From Acidobacteriota bacterium (GTDB taxonomy: Bacteria > Acidobacteriota > Terriglobia > Bryobacterales > Bryobacteraceae), in NCBI GenBank assembly GCA_029776225.1, contig JAKOTR010000061.1:1-64000 (forward strand): DNA of 64,000 nucleotides, read 5' to 3'. The notes below the pieces were generated by a model. It had not been told where the DNA came from. It ran no database searches and was given only the letters and a program-made list of their open reading frames with translations. Positions 34,161 to 42,686 of this stretch are shown in pieces. Position numbers and translations under genes: made by a program. Each line of letters begins with the position of its first letter. Position 1 is the stretch's first letter.

Positions 34161-35708
34161 ATGCAAGTTGAGAACTTCCTGGAGCGGAGCGCTGCGCAGT
34201 TGCCGGACAAGGTCGCGCTCGTGTGTGGAGACCGCCGGCTGACCTACCGCGAACTGGATGAACAGGCGAACCGTCTGGCGCACGCCATGATGGCGGAGGG
34301 TGTGTGCAGGTGGGACCGTGTTGCGATTTACCTGGAAAACTCGCCCGAAGCGGTGATCGCGATGTTCGCGGCGCTGAAAGCGGGCGGCATTTTCCTGGTG
34401 ATTAACCCCACCACCAAGGCAGACAAGCTTGCCTACATACTGGACAACTGCCGCGCCAAGGTTCTCGTGACCGATGTTTCCAAGCGGTCCGAGGTCGAGG
34501 CCGCGCTCCCGAACGCGCCGAAGACCGAGGCGGTACTGGTTGCGGGCTCGCATCCGGAGCCCTTCGGCGGCAGGAGGTTCCGAACGCTTCAGGAATGCCT
34601 GGCGGACTTTTCGCCTGAGCGGCCGCCGAAGCAGTGCATCAACGTGGACCCCGCGGCGCTGATCTACACTTCGGGTTCAACCGGCAGGCCGAAGGGGGTC
34701 ATGCTGAGCCACCTGAACATTTGCTCCGCGGCCGAATCGATTACGACCTACCTGGAGAACACTGCCGACGACGTCATCCTCGACGTGCTCCCGCTGTCGT
34801 TCGACTACGGCCTGTACCAGGTGCTGATGGCCTTCAAGGTGGGCGCGCGCGTCGTGCTGGAGCGCTCCTTCGCCTATCCTTACTCGGTGATCGAGACGGC
34901 CATGCGCGAGAACATTACCGGATTGCCCATCGTTCCGACCATGGCGTCCATCCTGCTTCAGATGGATCTGAGCCAGATCCGGCTCCCGTCGCTGCGCTAC
35001 ATCACCAACACCGCGGCGGCGCTGCCGACGTCCCACATACGCAGGCTGCGGGAAGCGTTCCCTCACGCCAAGCTGTATTCCATGTACGGCCTCACGGAGT
35101 GCAAGCGCGTGTCCTATTTGCCTCCGGAGCAGCTGGACATACGGCCGGCGTCGGTGGGCAAGGCGATCCCGAACTCCGAGGTGTATCTGGTGGACGAGGC
35201 CGGCAACCGCGTGGGACCGGGCGTCCCCGGGGAGTTAGTCGTGCGCGGCGCTAACGTGATGATGGGCTATTGGGAAGCGCCCGAAGAAACCGCAAAGGTG
35301 CTCAAGCCCGGCCTGTTCCCCGGCGAGAGAGTGCTTTACACCGGCGACGTGTTCACCATGGACGAGGAAGGCTACCTCTATTTCGTGGGCCGCAAGGACG
35401 ACATCATCAAGACGCGCGGCGAGAAGGTCAGCCCCAAGGAGATCGAGGAGGTGCTCTACAGCATCGACGGCATCGTCGACGCAGCCGTTGTGGGCGTTCC
35501 CGATCCCATCCTCGGCCAGGCGATCAAAGCCATCGTCACCCTGCGTCCCGACTGTAAGTTGACCGCCAAGGAAATTCAGAAACACTGCACGCAGCGCCTG
35601 GAAGATTTCATGGTTCCGAAGATAGTAGAGATTCGCGACTCGCTCCCGCGCACCACCAGCGGCAAGATCAGCAAGCGATTGCTTGCCGCCGCCGGAGAGG
35701 GGGCATGA
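34161..35708 (+). CDS. AMP-forming acyl/aminoacyl ligase
   Basis: A 515-residue adenylate-forming enzyme. The P-loop-like AMP motif is LIYTSGSTGRPKGVMLSH (about residues 171-188), followed by SMYGLTECKRVSYLP (about 308-322), the YTGDVFTMDEEGYLYFVGRKDD motif (near 393) and the C-terminal Lys in PRTTSGKISKR (near 505). In this superfamily the enzyme adenylates a carboxylate and transfers it to a thiol; the neighbouring carrier protein is the probable acceptor. It overlaps the next gene by four bases (ATGA). Substrate not predictable from the sequence alone. Confidence 0.93.
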   Translation: MQVENFLERSAAQLPDKVALVCGDRRLTYRELDEQANRLAHAMMAEGVCRWDRVAIYLENSPEAVIAMFAALKAGGIFLVINPTTKADKLAYILDNCRAKVLVTDVSKRSEVEAALPNAPKTEAVLVAGSHPEPFGGRRFRTLQECLADFSPERPPKQCINVDPAALIYTSGSTGRPKGVMLSHLNICSAAESITTYLENTADDVILDVLPLSFDYGLYQVLMAFKVGARVVLERSFAYPYSVIETAMRENITGLPIVPTMASILLQMDLSQIRLPSLRYITNTAAALPTSHIRRLREAFPHAKLYSMYGLTECKRVSYLPPEQLDIRPASVGKAIPNSEVYLVDEAGNRVGPGVPGELVVRGANVMMGYWEAPEETAKVLKPGLFPGERVLYTGDVFTMDEEGYLYFVGRKDDIIKTRGEKVSPKEIEEVLYSIDGIVDAAVVGVPDPILGQAIKAIVTLRPDCKLTAKEIQKHCTQRLEDFMVPKIVEIRDSLPRTTSGKISKRLLAAAGEGA

Positions 35709-36679
35709 CGGCCGATGTCCTGAAAATCAATGCCGCGGCCACTGCGGCCGCTATCGAGGCCCGCATCCGCGATCTCGTGCTGGTCAACCTCAAACGCAAG
35801 GGCGCGGTTGTTGCGCTCTCCGGAGGGGTGGATAGTAGCGTAGTGGCAGCGCTGTGCGCCCGCGCCCTGGGAAAGGAGCGCGTGTTCGGGCTGTTCCTGC
35901 CGGAACGGGACTGTTCTCCGGACAGCCTGCGCCTCGGCCGCATGCTTGCCGCTTCCCTGGGGATCCGCACCTGCGTCGAGGACATTACGCCGATACTGGA
36001 AGCCGCCGGTTGTTACCGCCGCCGCGACGACGCGATCCGCACCGTCATCCCGGAGTACGGCGACGGTTACACGTGCAAAATTGTGCTGCCTCAGACGCTG
36101 GACGCGACATACCCGGTCTACTCCGTGGTCGTGCGGTCGCCCGAAGGCGTTCTTAAGAAGGCCCGCCTCAACGCCGAGGCCTGCCTTTCCATCATTGCCG
36201 CCACCAACTTCAAACAGCGCACCAGGAAAATGATGGAGTATTACTACGCCGACCGCTACAATTACGCGGTTGCGGGCACTCCCAACCGGCTTGAATTCGA
36301 TCAGGGTTTCTTTGTGAAGAACGGCGACGGCGCCGCCGATTTCAAGCCGATCGCCCACCTCTATAAGACGCAGGTTTATCAACTAGCCGAGTTTCTGGGT
36401 ATCCCGGAGGAGATCCGTACCCGCCCCCCGACCACCGATACCTATCCGATGGAGCAGTCGCAGGAGGAGTTTTATTTCGCGCTGCCGTCCGAACAGATGG
36501 ACCTCTGCCTGTACGCCAAGAACCACGGCATTCCGGCCGCCGAAGCCGCCGCCGCCGTTGGCCTGCCGGCAAAAAGCGTCGAGCACGTCTACCGCATGGT
36601 GGACTCAAAGCGGAAATCAACGCGCTACCTGCACCAGCGCCCTCTCCTCGTCGAAGACGTCGCCGAAATTCAGCATTGA
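35705..36679 (+). CDS. NAD-synthase-like amide ligase in the ACP cluster
   Basis: A 324-residue adenine-nucleotide alpha-hydrolase protein related to NadE. The PP-loop is ALSGGVDSSVVAAL (about residues 37-50). GTPNRLEFDQGFFVKNGDGAADFKPIAHLYKTQVYQLAEFLGIP matches the NadE region GTxNKxE...KYGDGxxDxxPI. In NadE the next segment binds deamido-NAD; here it is changed (RPPTTDTYPMEQSQEEFYFALP). The protein has no glutaminase domain. NadE-type enzymes adenylate a carboxyl group and form an amide with ammonia. Placed in one operon with a carrier protein and ligase, it may make an amide in a secondary or surface product rather than NAD, or it may be the housekeeping NadE; the sequence does not decide. 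Confidence 0.8.
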   Translation: MTADVLKINAAATAAAIEARIRDLVLVNLKRKGAVVALSGGVDSSVVAALCARALGKERVFGLFLPERDCSPDSLRLGRMLAASLGIRTCVEDITPILEAAGCYRRRDDAIRTVIPEYGDGYTCKIVLPQTLDATYPVYSVVVRSPEGVLKKARLNAEACLSIIAATNFKQRTRKMMEYYYADRYNYAVAGTPNRLEFDQGFFVKNGDGAADFKPIAHLYKTQVYQLAEFLGIPEEIRTRPPTTDTYPMEQSQEEFYFALPSEQMDLCLYAKNHGIPAAEAAAAVGLPAKSVEHVYRMVDSKRKSTRYLHQRPLLVEDVAEIQH

Positions 36680-36689
36680 GCCGGGACCC

Positions 36690-37457
36690 TTAACGCGGCA
36701 CTGAGAGAGGCCAAGTCGATCCCGCCGTCAATCCTCCATCGACGTACAGGACCTGGCCGGTCATGAAGTCGCTGGCCGCGCTGGCCAGAAAAATGGCGGT
36801 GCCCACTAAATCCCGGGGCTCGCCTATCCTCGCGGCAGGCGTCCTTGCGAGCGCCCAGTTGCGAATCGCTTCGTTTTCCCACAAGACCGCGTTGAGATCG
36901 GTGCGGATGAAGCCCGGAGCGATCGCGTTGACCTGGATGTTGTACGCCGCCCATTCCACCGCCAGCGCCCGGGTCATCGCCCCAATCGCGCCCTTGCTCG
37001 CTCCGTAAGGGACCATTCCGGCCAGACTGTGCTGCGTGTGCAGGCTCGCTATGTTGATCACCTTGCCGCGCCTTTGGCTGACCATGACGCGGCCGCACTC
37101 CCGCGCCATCACGAAGTTGCCCCGGAGGTTGATGTTCAGAACCTCCTCCAGCTTGTCATCGGGGAAAGTCTCGGCCGCATGCCGGAAATTGATTCCGGCG
37201 ACGTTGAACAAGACGTCGATTCGCCCGAACCGCTTGACAATGCTCTCTACCGCCCGCTTCACCTGCGCGGTGTCGGCAACGTCGCAGACCTCGTAAGGCA
37301 GGCCGGTCGCCTTGAGTGTGTCCTCGTTCCGGGAGCTGACGACGACGCAGGCTCCCGCTTCACTGCACGCCTCCGCGATTGCCCGGCCAATGCCCCGCGA
37401 CCCTCCGCTGACGTGGATTACTTTGTCCTTTACCGAAAACAAGTCGTTCATGTTCAA
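36690..37457 (-). CDS. Short-chain dehydrogenase/reductase
   Basis: A 255-residue classical SDR. The dinucleotide motif is VSGGSRGIGRAIA (about residues 17-29), the NVAG motif is NVAGIN (near 87), and the catalytic Tyr/Lys are in YGASKGAIG (about 151-159). The substrate-loop end APGFIRTDLN is close to the gluconate-5-dehydrogenase subgroup. The start may be TTG 37455-37457, with GAGG six bases before it, or ATG 37449-37451. It converges with the NAD-synthase-like gene, only ten bases away, so it may or may not belong to that cluster. Confidence 0.9.
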   Translation of the reverse strand: MNMNDLFSVKDKVIHVSGGSRGIGRAIAEACSEAGACVVVSSRNEDTLKATGLPYEVCDVADTAQVKRAVESIVKRFGRIDVLFNVAGINFRHAAETFPDDKLEEVLNINLRGNFVMARECGRVMVSQRRGKVINIASLHTQHSLAGMVPYGASKGAIGAMTRALAVEWAAYNIQVNAIAPGFIRTDLNAVLWENEAIRNWALARTPAARIGEPRDLVGTAIFLASAASDFMTGQVLYVDGGLTAGSTWPLSVPR

Positions 37458-37513
37458 GGGCTGCCTCGTAGAAATACTATCACCAGCGGCAGGTTCGCCT
37501 CATTTTTCCTATT

Positions 37514-37539
37514 TCCCTATAGAGATTATGGTGTATACT
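37514..37539 (+). promoter_or_regulatory. Candidate promoter and operator of the sulfate operon
   Basis: TATACT at 37534-37539, preceded by GTG, can act as -10. No good -35 hexamer is present. Instead an imperfect 12-bp palindrome, TCCCTATAGAGA (37514-37525, one mismatch), overlaps the expected -35 and spacer. This is the layout of a promoter controlled by a regulator, for example a sulfur-responsive one; which regulator is unknown. It lies in the 116-bp divergent space between SDR and cobA. Confidence 0.4.
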
Positions 37540-37573
37540 CTTCTCATATGAATTCCGCTGGGAGCAGCCAAAC

Positions 37574-38323
37574 TTGAACCCGAAGGTTTATCTCATAGGC
37601 GCCGGACCCGGCGACCCGGACCTGCTGACCGTGAAGGCACGACGGATACTGCGGTCCGCCGATGTGATCCTTTACGACCGCCTCGTCAGCTCGGAAGTGC
37701 TTGCGGCGGCCAATCCGCGAGCCGAGTTTCTCTACGCGGGCAAGCATGCGGGCGAGCAGGAGGCGGTGCAGCAATGGATCTTTGAGCAGCTCACCGAGCA
37801 TGCGCGGCGCGGGCGGGTAGTGGTGCGTCTGAAGGGCGGCGACCCATGCGTTTTTGGCCGCGGAGGAGAGGAGTGGGCCACACTGCGAGAGCGGGGCATC
37901 GAAGTGGAAATGGTGCCGGGAGTCAGTTCGGCGATCGCCGTGCCGGGGCTGGCAGGCATTCCCCTCACCTATCGCGGCGTCTCGCGCAGCTTCGCGGTCA
38001 TCACGGGGCATTGCTGCGGGGAAACCGAAACTGACTGGACGCGTTACGCCGGCATCGACACGCTGATCATTCTGATGGGCGTTTCCGAACGCGCCCGGAT
38101 CGCGCGTGCTCTCATCGCCGCGGGGCGCAGCGCCGCCGAGCCTGCCGCCTTTATCGAGCGCGGCTCTACGCCCGATGAGCGCACCGTTATCGCCACGCTC
38201 GGGGAGATCGCCGCGGGGCGCGTCAACGTGGAGCCCCCGGCGGTGTTCGTGACCGGTGAAGTTGTGCGTCTCCGCCAGCGCTTGCACGACTGCTCCTGCG
38301 CGCCGGTTGCGCTTGCCTGTTGA
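37574..38323 (+). CDS. cobA: Uroporphyrinogen-III C-methyltransferase
   Basis: 249 residues starting at TTG 37574, with GGGAG (37560-37564) nine bases upstream. First siroheme step: two SAM-dependent methylations of uroporphyrinogen III to precorrin-2. Motifs: VYLIGAGPGDPDLLTVKA (about residues 4-21), YDRLVS, VRLKGGDPCVFGRGGEE (about 80-97), and VPGVSSAIAVPGLAGIPLTYRG. It lacks the CysG N-terminal dehydrogenase part, which is encoded separately at 42683. A nine-codon frame from ATG 37548 ends in TGA overlapping this TTG. First gene of the sulfate operon. Confidence 0.93.
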   Translation: MNPKVYLIGAGPGDPDLLTVKARRILRSADVILYDRLVSSEVLAAANPRAEFLYAGKHAGEQEAVQQWIFEQLTEHARRGRVVVRLKGGDPCVFGRGGEEWATLRERGIEVEMVPGVSSAIAVPGLAGIPLTYRGVSRSFAVITGHCCGETETDWTRYAGIDTLIILMGVSERARIARALIAAGRSAAEPAAFIERGSTPDERTVIATLGEIAAGRVNVEPPAVFVTGEVVRLRQRLHDCSCAPVALAC

Positions 38324-38341
38324 TTCTCCGGGAGAAAACCC

Positions 38342-39283
38342 ATGCTCCAAACACACGCGATATCCGAATATCCACCGATGCCTGCCGGCTACGAGGGGCA
38401 CCTGCGAATGCTCGAAGCCGAGAGCATTCACATCTTCCGTGAGGTTGTGGCCGAGTTCGCCCGGCCGGTGATGTTGTATTCGATCGGCAAGGACTCCTCG
38501 GTCATGCTGCGCCTGGCCCAAAAGGCGTTCTATCCCGGAAAGCTGCCGTTCCCGCTGCTGCACGTGGATACGGGTTACAAGTTCCGGGAGATGATCGAGT
38601 TTCGCGACCGCACGGCGGCTGAGCTGGGCGCGACGTTGATCGTCCACACGAACCGTGCGGCGCTGGCGGAAGGCGCGAACCCCTTCCGCCTGGGCACTCA
38701 GAGGTGCTGCGCTCTTCTGAAGACCCGCGCCCTGCTGGACGCCTTGAAAGAAGGCGGCTTCGACGCGGCGTTCGGCGGCGCACGGCGGGAGGAAGAGAAG
38801 TCGCGGGCCAAGGAACGCATCTTTTCGTTCCGGGACTCGCTCGGACAGTGGGACCCGAGAAACCAGCGTCCCGAACTTTGGAACCTGTTCAACAGCCGCA
38901 TCGACAAGGGCGAGAGTATCCGGGTGTTCCCGCTCTCCAACTGGACCGAGCTGGACATCTGGCACTACATACACCTGGAAAACATTCCGGTTGTGCCTCT
39001 TTATTTCGCCAAACCGCGCCCCATGCTGGTGCGGGGCGAGACCTTGATCCCGGTCGAGCACGATGTTCCGCGGCTGCCCGGCGAGGAGCCGCAGATGGTG
39101 ATGTGCCGCATGCGCTCGCTCGGCTGTACGCCCTGCACCGGCGCCATCCGCTCGAGCGCGGATACCGTGCCCAAGATCATCGCGGAACTGGTCGCGTTCC
39201 GCCGGTCGGAGCGCGAGAACCGCGTGATCGATCACGATCAGGACGGATCCATGGAAATCAAGAAACGCGAGGGTTACTTCTGA
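38342..39283 (+). CDS. cysD: Sulfate adenylyltransferase subunit 2
   Basis: A 313-residue PP-loop ATP pyrophosphatase that makes APS from sulfate and ATP with the CysN GTPase. The PP-loop is [15 protein letters not shown] (about residues 43-57). Also family-typical: [36 protein letters not shown] (about 142-165) and [14 protein letters not shown] near 259. Length matches CysD. Its TGA overlaps the cysN ATG at 39283. Confidence 0.97.
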   Translation: MLQTHAISEYPPMPAGYEGHLRMLEAESIHIFREVVAEFARPVMLYSIGKDSSVMLRLAQKAFYPGKLPFPLLHVDTGYKFREMIEFRDRTAAELGATLIVHTNRAALAEGANPFRLGTQRCCALLKTRALLDALKEGGFDAAFGGARREEEKSRAKERIFSFRDSLGQWDPRNQRPELWNLFNSRIDKGESIRVFPLSNWTELDIWHYIHLENIPVVPLYFAKPRPMLVRGETLIPVEHDVPRLPGEEPQMVMCRMRSLGCTPCTGAIRSSADTVPKIIAELVAFRRSERENRVIDHDQDGSMEIKKREGYF

Positions 39284-41022
39284 TGGCCGCTCCAGCCGAG
39301 GACATCGTAGCGTTCCTCGAACGCGACCGCGAAAAGGACCTCCTGCGGTTCACGACCGCCGGCAGCGTCGACGACGGCAAGAGCACTCTGATCGGCCGCC
39401 TCCTGCACGATTCCAAGAGCGTCTACGAAGATCAGCTCGCCGCGGTAAAGAATTCCAAGGTCAACCGCGCCGGCGGAGCGATCGATTTTTCGCTGCTCAC
39501 GGACGGCCTACGGGCCGAGCGCGAGCAGGGTATCACCATCGACGTCGCGTACCGTTATTTCTCCACCGCGAAGCGCAAATTCATCATCGCGGATACGCCC
39601 GGCCACGAACAGTACACGCGCAACATGGCGACGGGGGCATCCACGGCCGACCTGGCGGTGGTGCTGATCGACGCCCGCAACGGCGTGCTGCCGCAGTCGC
39701 GCAGGCACGCCTACATCGCCGCCCTGCTGGGCATTGAGCACATCGTGGTGGCGGTGAACAAGATGGATCTGGTTGGTTACAGCCGCCAGGTGTTCGAGAG
39801 TATTCGCGAGGAATTCGGCGAGCACCTACGGCGCCTGGGGGTTTCAAGCGCGCATTTCATCCCGATCAGCGCGCTCAATGGCGATAACGTGGTTACGCGC
39901 AGCGGCAGAATGCCGTGGTATTCCGGCGAGAGCCTGCTTGAACACCTGGAAACCGTGCCGGTGGCGCGCCGCGCCGCCTCAGGCCCGCTGCGCTTCCCCG
40001 TTCAGTACGTGCTCAGGCCGGATTCCGTTTTCCGCGGCTATGCGGGGCAGGTGGCCTCCGGTTGTGTGCGGCCCGGCGACACCGTGATGGCGCTGCCGTC
40101 CGGCCGCACAACGACGGTGCGGTCGATTCCCACCTTCGACGGCGAGCTGCCCTCGGCCGCGCCTCCCATGTCGATCGCGCTCTGCCTGGAACACGAGCTC
40201 GACATCAGCCGCGGCGACATGCTGGTAGACCCGGCCCGCCCGCCGCACGTCTCCCGCCGGCTGGAGGCAAAGCTCGTCTGGATGGAGGAGCGCCCACTCA
40301 AAGTCAACAGGCCATACCTGCTGAAGCACACCACGCAGCAAGTGACCGCAGTGGTGACGCATCTGCATCACCGCGTGGACGTCAATACACTGGCAGGGGA
40401 ACCGGCGCAGGAACTCCGCATGAACGACATCGGCGCCGTGAGGATCGAAACCAACCGGCCGCTGTTCTTCGATGCCTACCGGGTGAACCGCCAGACCGGA
40501 TCATTCATTCTGATCGACCCGGTTACGAACGCTACCGCCGGCGCGGGCATGATCGAGGAGACGCCACGCCCCAAGGAGGACGAGGCGCGGGCGGCGTTTC
40601 GCGAACTTGAATTCCGGGTCAGCCGCCTGAGCCCGGCTGAAAGATATGCGCGCGCGGGGCACTATCCGGCCACGATCTGGCTCACTGCGCGGGAGCAGCT
40701 TGCCTATCTGCTCGAAGTCAGGCTTTTCGAGCGCGGCTGCCGGGTGCACGTGGTTGCCGAGCACGTGGAAACCAGCATTTTGCCGGAACTGGCTCAGTTG
40801 CTTGACGCCGCCGGCCTGATCACGATTTTCTGCGCATCCACGCTGAACGCCGCCGAAAGGGACCGGGCCGAAGAACTCGTCGGCAGCCGGCGATTTCTCA
40901 CCTTCGCGCCGCAATCCCTGGATGCGAACGACGAGCGGGCAGTGGAGCAGATCTGCGCCGAACTCGAGCGGCGCGGAATCATACCGCGGGCCGCTGGCTT
41001 CGCGGAAGGCGAGGGAATCTGA
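39283..41022 (+). CDS. cysN: Sulfate adenylyltransferase subunit 1 with degenerate APS-kinase domain
   Basis: 579 residues from ATG 39283-39285, overlapping the cysD stop; the frame upstream to 38704 is a shadow. The GTPase part (about 1-240) has the P-loop AGSVDDGKSTLIGRLLHD, DTPGHEQYTRN and NKMD motifs, followed by two beta-barrel domains (to about 430). The last 120 residues align by eye with APS kinase: HYPATIWLT, EVRLFERGCRVHVV, ELAQLLDAAGLITIF, AERDRAEELV, ELERRGII. The kinase P-loop (GLSGAGKST in CysC) is replaced by TAREQLAY, and DGDNVR by AEHVET, so kinase activity is not expected. This fits direct use of APS by the CysH in this operon. Confidence 0.92.
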   Translation: MAAPAEDIVAFLERDREKDLLRFTTAGSVDDGKSTLIGRLLHDSKSVYEDQLAAVKNSKVNRAGGAIDFSLLTDGLRAEREQGITIDVAYRYFSTAKRKFIIADTPGHEQYTRNMATGASTADLAVVLIDARNGVLPQSRRHAYIAALLGIEHIVVAVNKMDLVGYSRQVFESIREEFGEHLRRLGVSSAHFIPISALNGDNVVTRSGRMPWYSGESLLEHLETVPVARRAASGPLRFPVQYVLRPDSVFRGYAGQVASGCVRPGDTVMALPSGRTTTVRSIPTFDGELPSAAPPMSIALCLEHELDISRGDMLVDPARPPHVSRRLEAKLVWMEERPLKVNRPYLLKHTTQQVTAVVTHLHHRVDVNTLAGEPAQELRMNDIGAVRIETNRPLFFDAYRVNRQTGSFILIDPVTNATAGAGMIEETPRPKEDEARAAFRELEFRVSRLSPAERYARAGHYPATIWLTAREQLAYLLEVRLFERGCRVHVVAEHVETSILPELAQLLDAAGLITIFCASTLNAAERDRAEELVGSRRFLTFAPQSLDANDERAVEQICAELERRGIIPRAAGFAEGEGI

Positions 41023-42686
41023 TGAGCACGCAATCCGAACGCTCCTCCGTGGAGCGAGTAAAAGAGCAAAGCCGCCACTTGCGCGGCGCGATTCTGGAAG
41101 AGCTGGAACTGCCAACCCCGAACTTTTCCAAAGAGACCGTGCAGATTCTGAAGTTTCACGGCGTCTACCAGCAGACCGACCGCGACGCCCGCAAGGCCGG
41201 CGTGACCGGCTACGGCTCGATGGTTCGCGTCGGCATTCCTGGCGGCGTTCTTTCACCGGAGCAGTACCTCCTGCTGGACCGGTTGGCGGATGAGGTGGGC
41301 GACGGCGGGCTCCGCATCACCACGCGGCAGGACGCGCAATTCCACCGCACGCGGAAAGCGGACTTGCGCTACCTGATCTCGACGCTTAACAGCAACCTGC
41401 TGACTACGCTTGCGGCGTGCGGTGACGTGGTGCGCAACACGACGTGCTGCCCGGCGCCCCACTCCGATCCTGTGCGGGCCGAACTGCAACGGCGCGCGCT
41501 GGCTCTCTCGAGGCGCCTCAAGCCCAAGACCCGCGCCTATTACGAAATCTGGATGGACGGCGAAAAAGCCGCCGCGGCGGAAACCGAAGAAGAGCCGCTG
41601 TACGGCGATTGCTACCTGCCGCGGAAATTCAAAATCGGGTTCGCGCCGCCGGGGGACAACTGCATTGACGTTTACAGCAACGACGTCGGTCTCGTGCCGG
41701 TGTGCCGCGGCGAGACGATCCAGGCGTATACCCTGCTGGCCGGCGGCGGGCTCGGGATGAGCCCGGGAGCGAAAGCCACTCACCCGCGGCTGGCCGATCC
41801 CATCTGCACGGTTCCACCGGAACTGCTGGAGGACGCGGTAGAGGCGTGCGTGACGATTCACCGCGACTACGGCAACCGGAGCAACCGCAAGTTCGCCCGG
41901 CTCAAGTACGTGCTCGAGGACTGGGGCGTCGAACGGTTCCGCAAGGAACTCGAAGCGCGGCTGGGGACGGAGCTGGCGCCCCCTGCCAAGCTAGAATGGA
42001 ACAAAGGGGCTGATCACCTCGGCTGGCAGCGGCAGGACGACACCTGTCTCTATCTGGGGCTGCACGTGCCGAGCGGCAGGATCAGGGGGCCATTGCGCGA
42101 TTGCCTTCGAGAGATCGTCTCGGAATTCCAGCCAGGGGTGCGCTTCACGTGCCACCAGAACGTTCTGCTCACCGGGATTCCGGCTGACCGGCGCGCGGAA
42201 ATCGACAACCTGCTGCGGCGGTATGGCGCCAGCATGCCCTCGGAACTGCCGCCTGTCATCCAGGAAGCTTTGGCGTGCCCGGCCCTGCCGACGTGCGGAC
42301 TGGCGATCACCGAGGCGGAGCGCGCGATGCCGGACATCCTCGCCGATATCGAGCGCACACTGCGCGAAGTGGGTCTTGACGGTTTGCCCGTCACCGTTCG
42401 CGTGACCGGATGTCCGAACGGATGCGCCCGGCCTTACACCGCCGAGATCGGTATCGTCGGACAGAGCGTTGACATGTACGCGCTCTATCTCGGGGGTTCG
42501 CATCTGAGCCTGCGGATCGGCGCCCTCTTCACCGACCGTGTCCGCAGGGAAGAAATCGGGGCCGCCCTGCGCTCCGCCTTTGTTCTTTTCCGCGAGCGGC
42601 GCAATCCGGGTGAGCGGTTCGGGGATTTCTGCCACCGCGTTGGCGTGGCCGCGCTGCGCGGGGCGGCAGTGGAGGCGCCGGCGTGA
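41022..42686 (+). CDS. Ferredoxin-type nitrite/sulfite reductase
   Basis: A 554-residue siroheme protein, reducing sulfite to sulfide by six electrons. Two ferredoxin-like half domains (from about 45 and 340) flank the siroheme domains. The four Cys ligands of the [4Fe-4S]-siroheme centre are in ACPALPTCGLAI (CX5C) and TGCPNGCARPYTAEIG (CX3C), near residues 420-473. RITTRQDAQFH is the conserved substrate-site Arg region. No CysJ flavoprotein is encoded, so ferredoxin is the probable donor. It overlaps cysN by TGATG, and siroheme genes flank it, which favours sulfite over nitrite as substrate. Confidence 0.93.
   Translation: MSTQSERSSVERVKEQSRHLRGAILEELELPTPNFSKETVQILKFHGVYQQTDRDARKAGVTGYGSMVRVGIPGGVLSPEQYLLLDRLADEVGDGGLRITTRQDAQFHRTRKADLRYLISTLNSNLLTTLAACGDVVRNTTCCPAPHSDPVRAELQRRALALSRRLKPKTRAYYEIWMDGEKAAAAETEEEPLYGDCYLPRKFKIGFAPPGDNCIDVYSNDVGLVPVCRGETIQAYTLLAGGGLGMSPGAKATHPRLADPICTVPPELLEDAVEACVTIHRDYGNRSNRKFARLKYVLEDWGVERFRKELEARLGTELAPPAKLEWNKGADHLGWQRQDDTCLYLGLHVPSGRIRGPLRDCLREIVSEFQPGVRFTCHQNVLLTGIPADRRAEIDNLLRRYGASMPSELPPVIQEALACPALPTCGLAITEAERAMPDILADIERTLREVGLDGLPVTVRVTGCPNGCARPYTAEIGIVGQSVDMYALYLGGSHLSLRIGALFTDRVRREEIGAALRSAFVLFRERRNPGERFGDFCHRVGVAALRGAAVEAPA

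Noticed and set aside
37457-37573. TTGACA-type promoter for the sulfate operon
   Set aside because: Only the -10 is convincing; no -35 hexamer lies at the right distance, so the site is reported only as a tentative regulated promoter.
38704-39282. Long upstream extension of the cysN frame
   Set aside because: It lies inside cysD in another frame. The CysN protein starts at MAAPAED with an overlap to the cysD stop.
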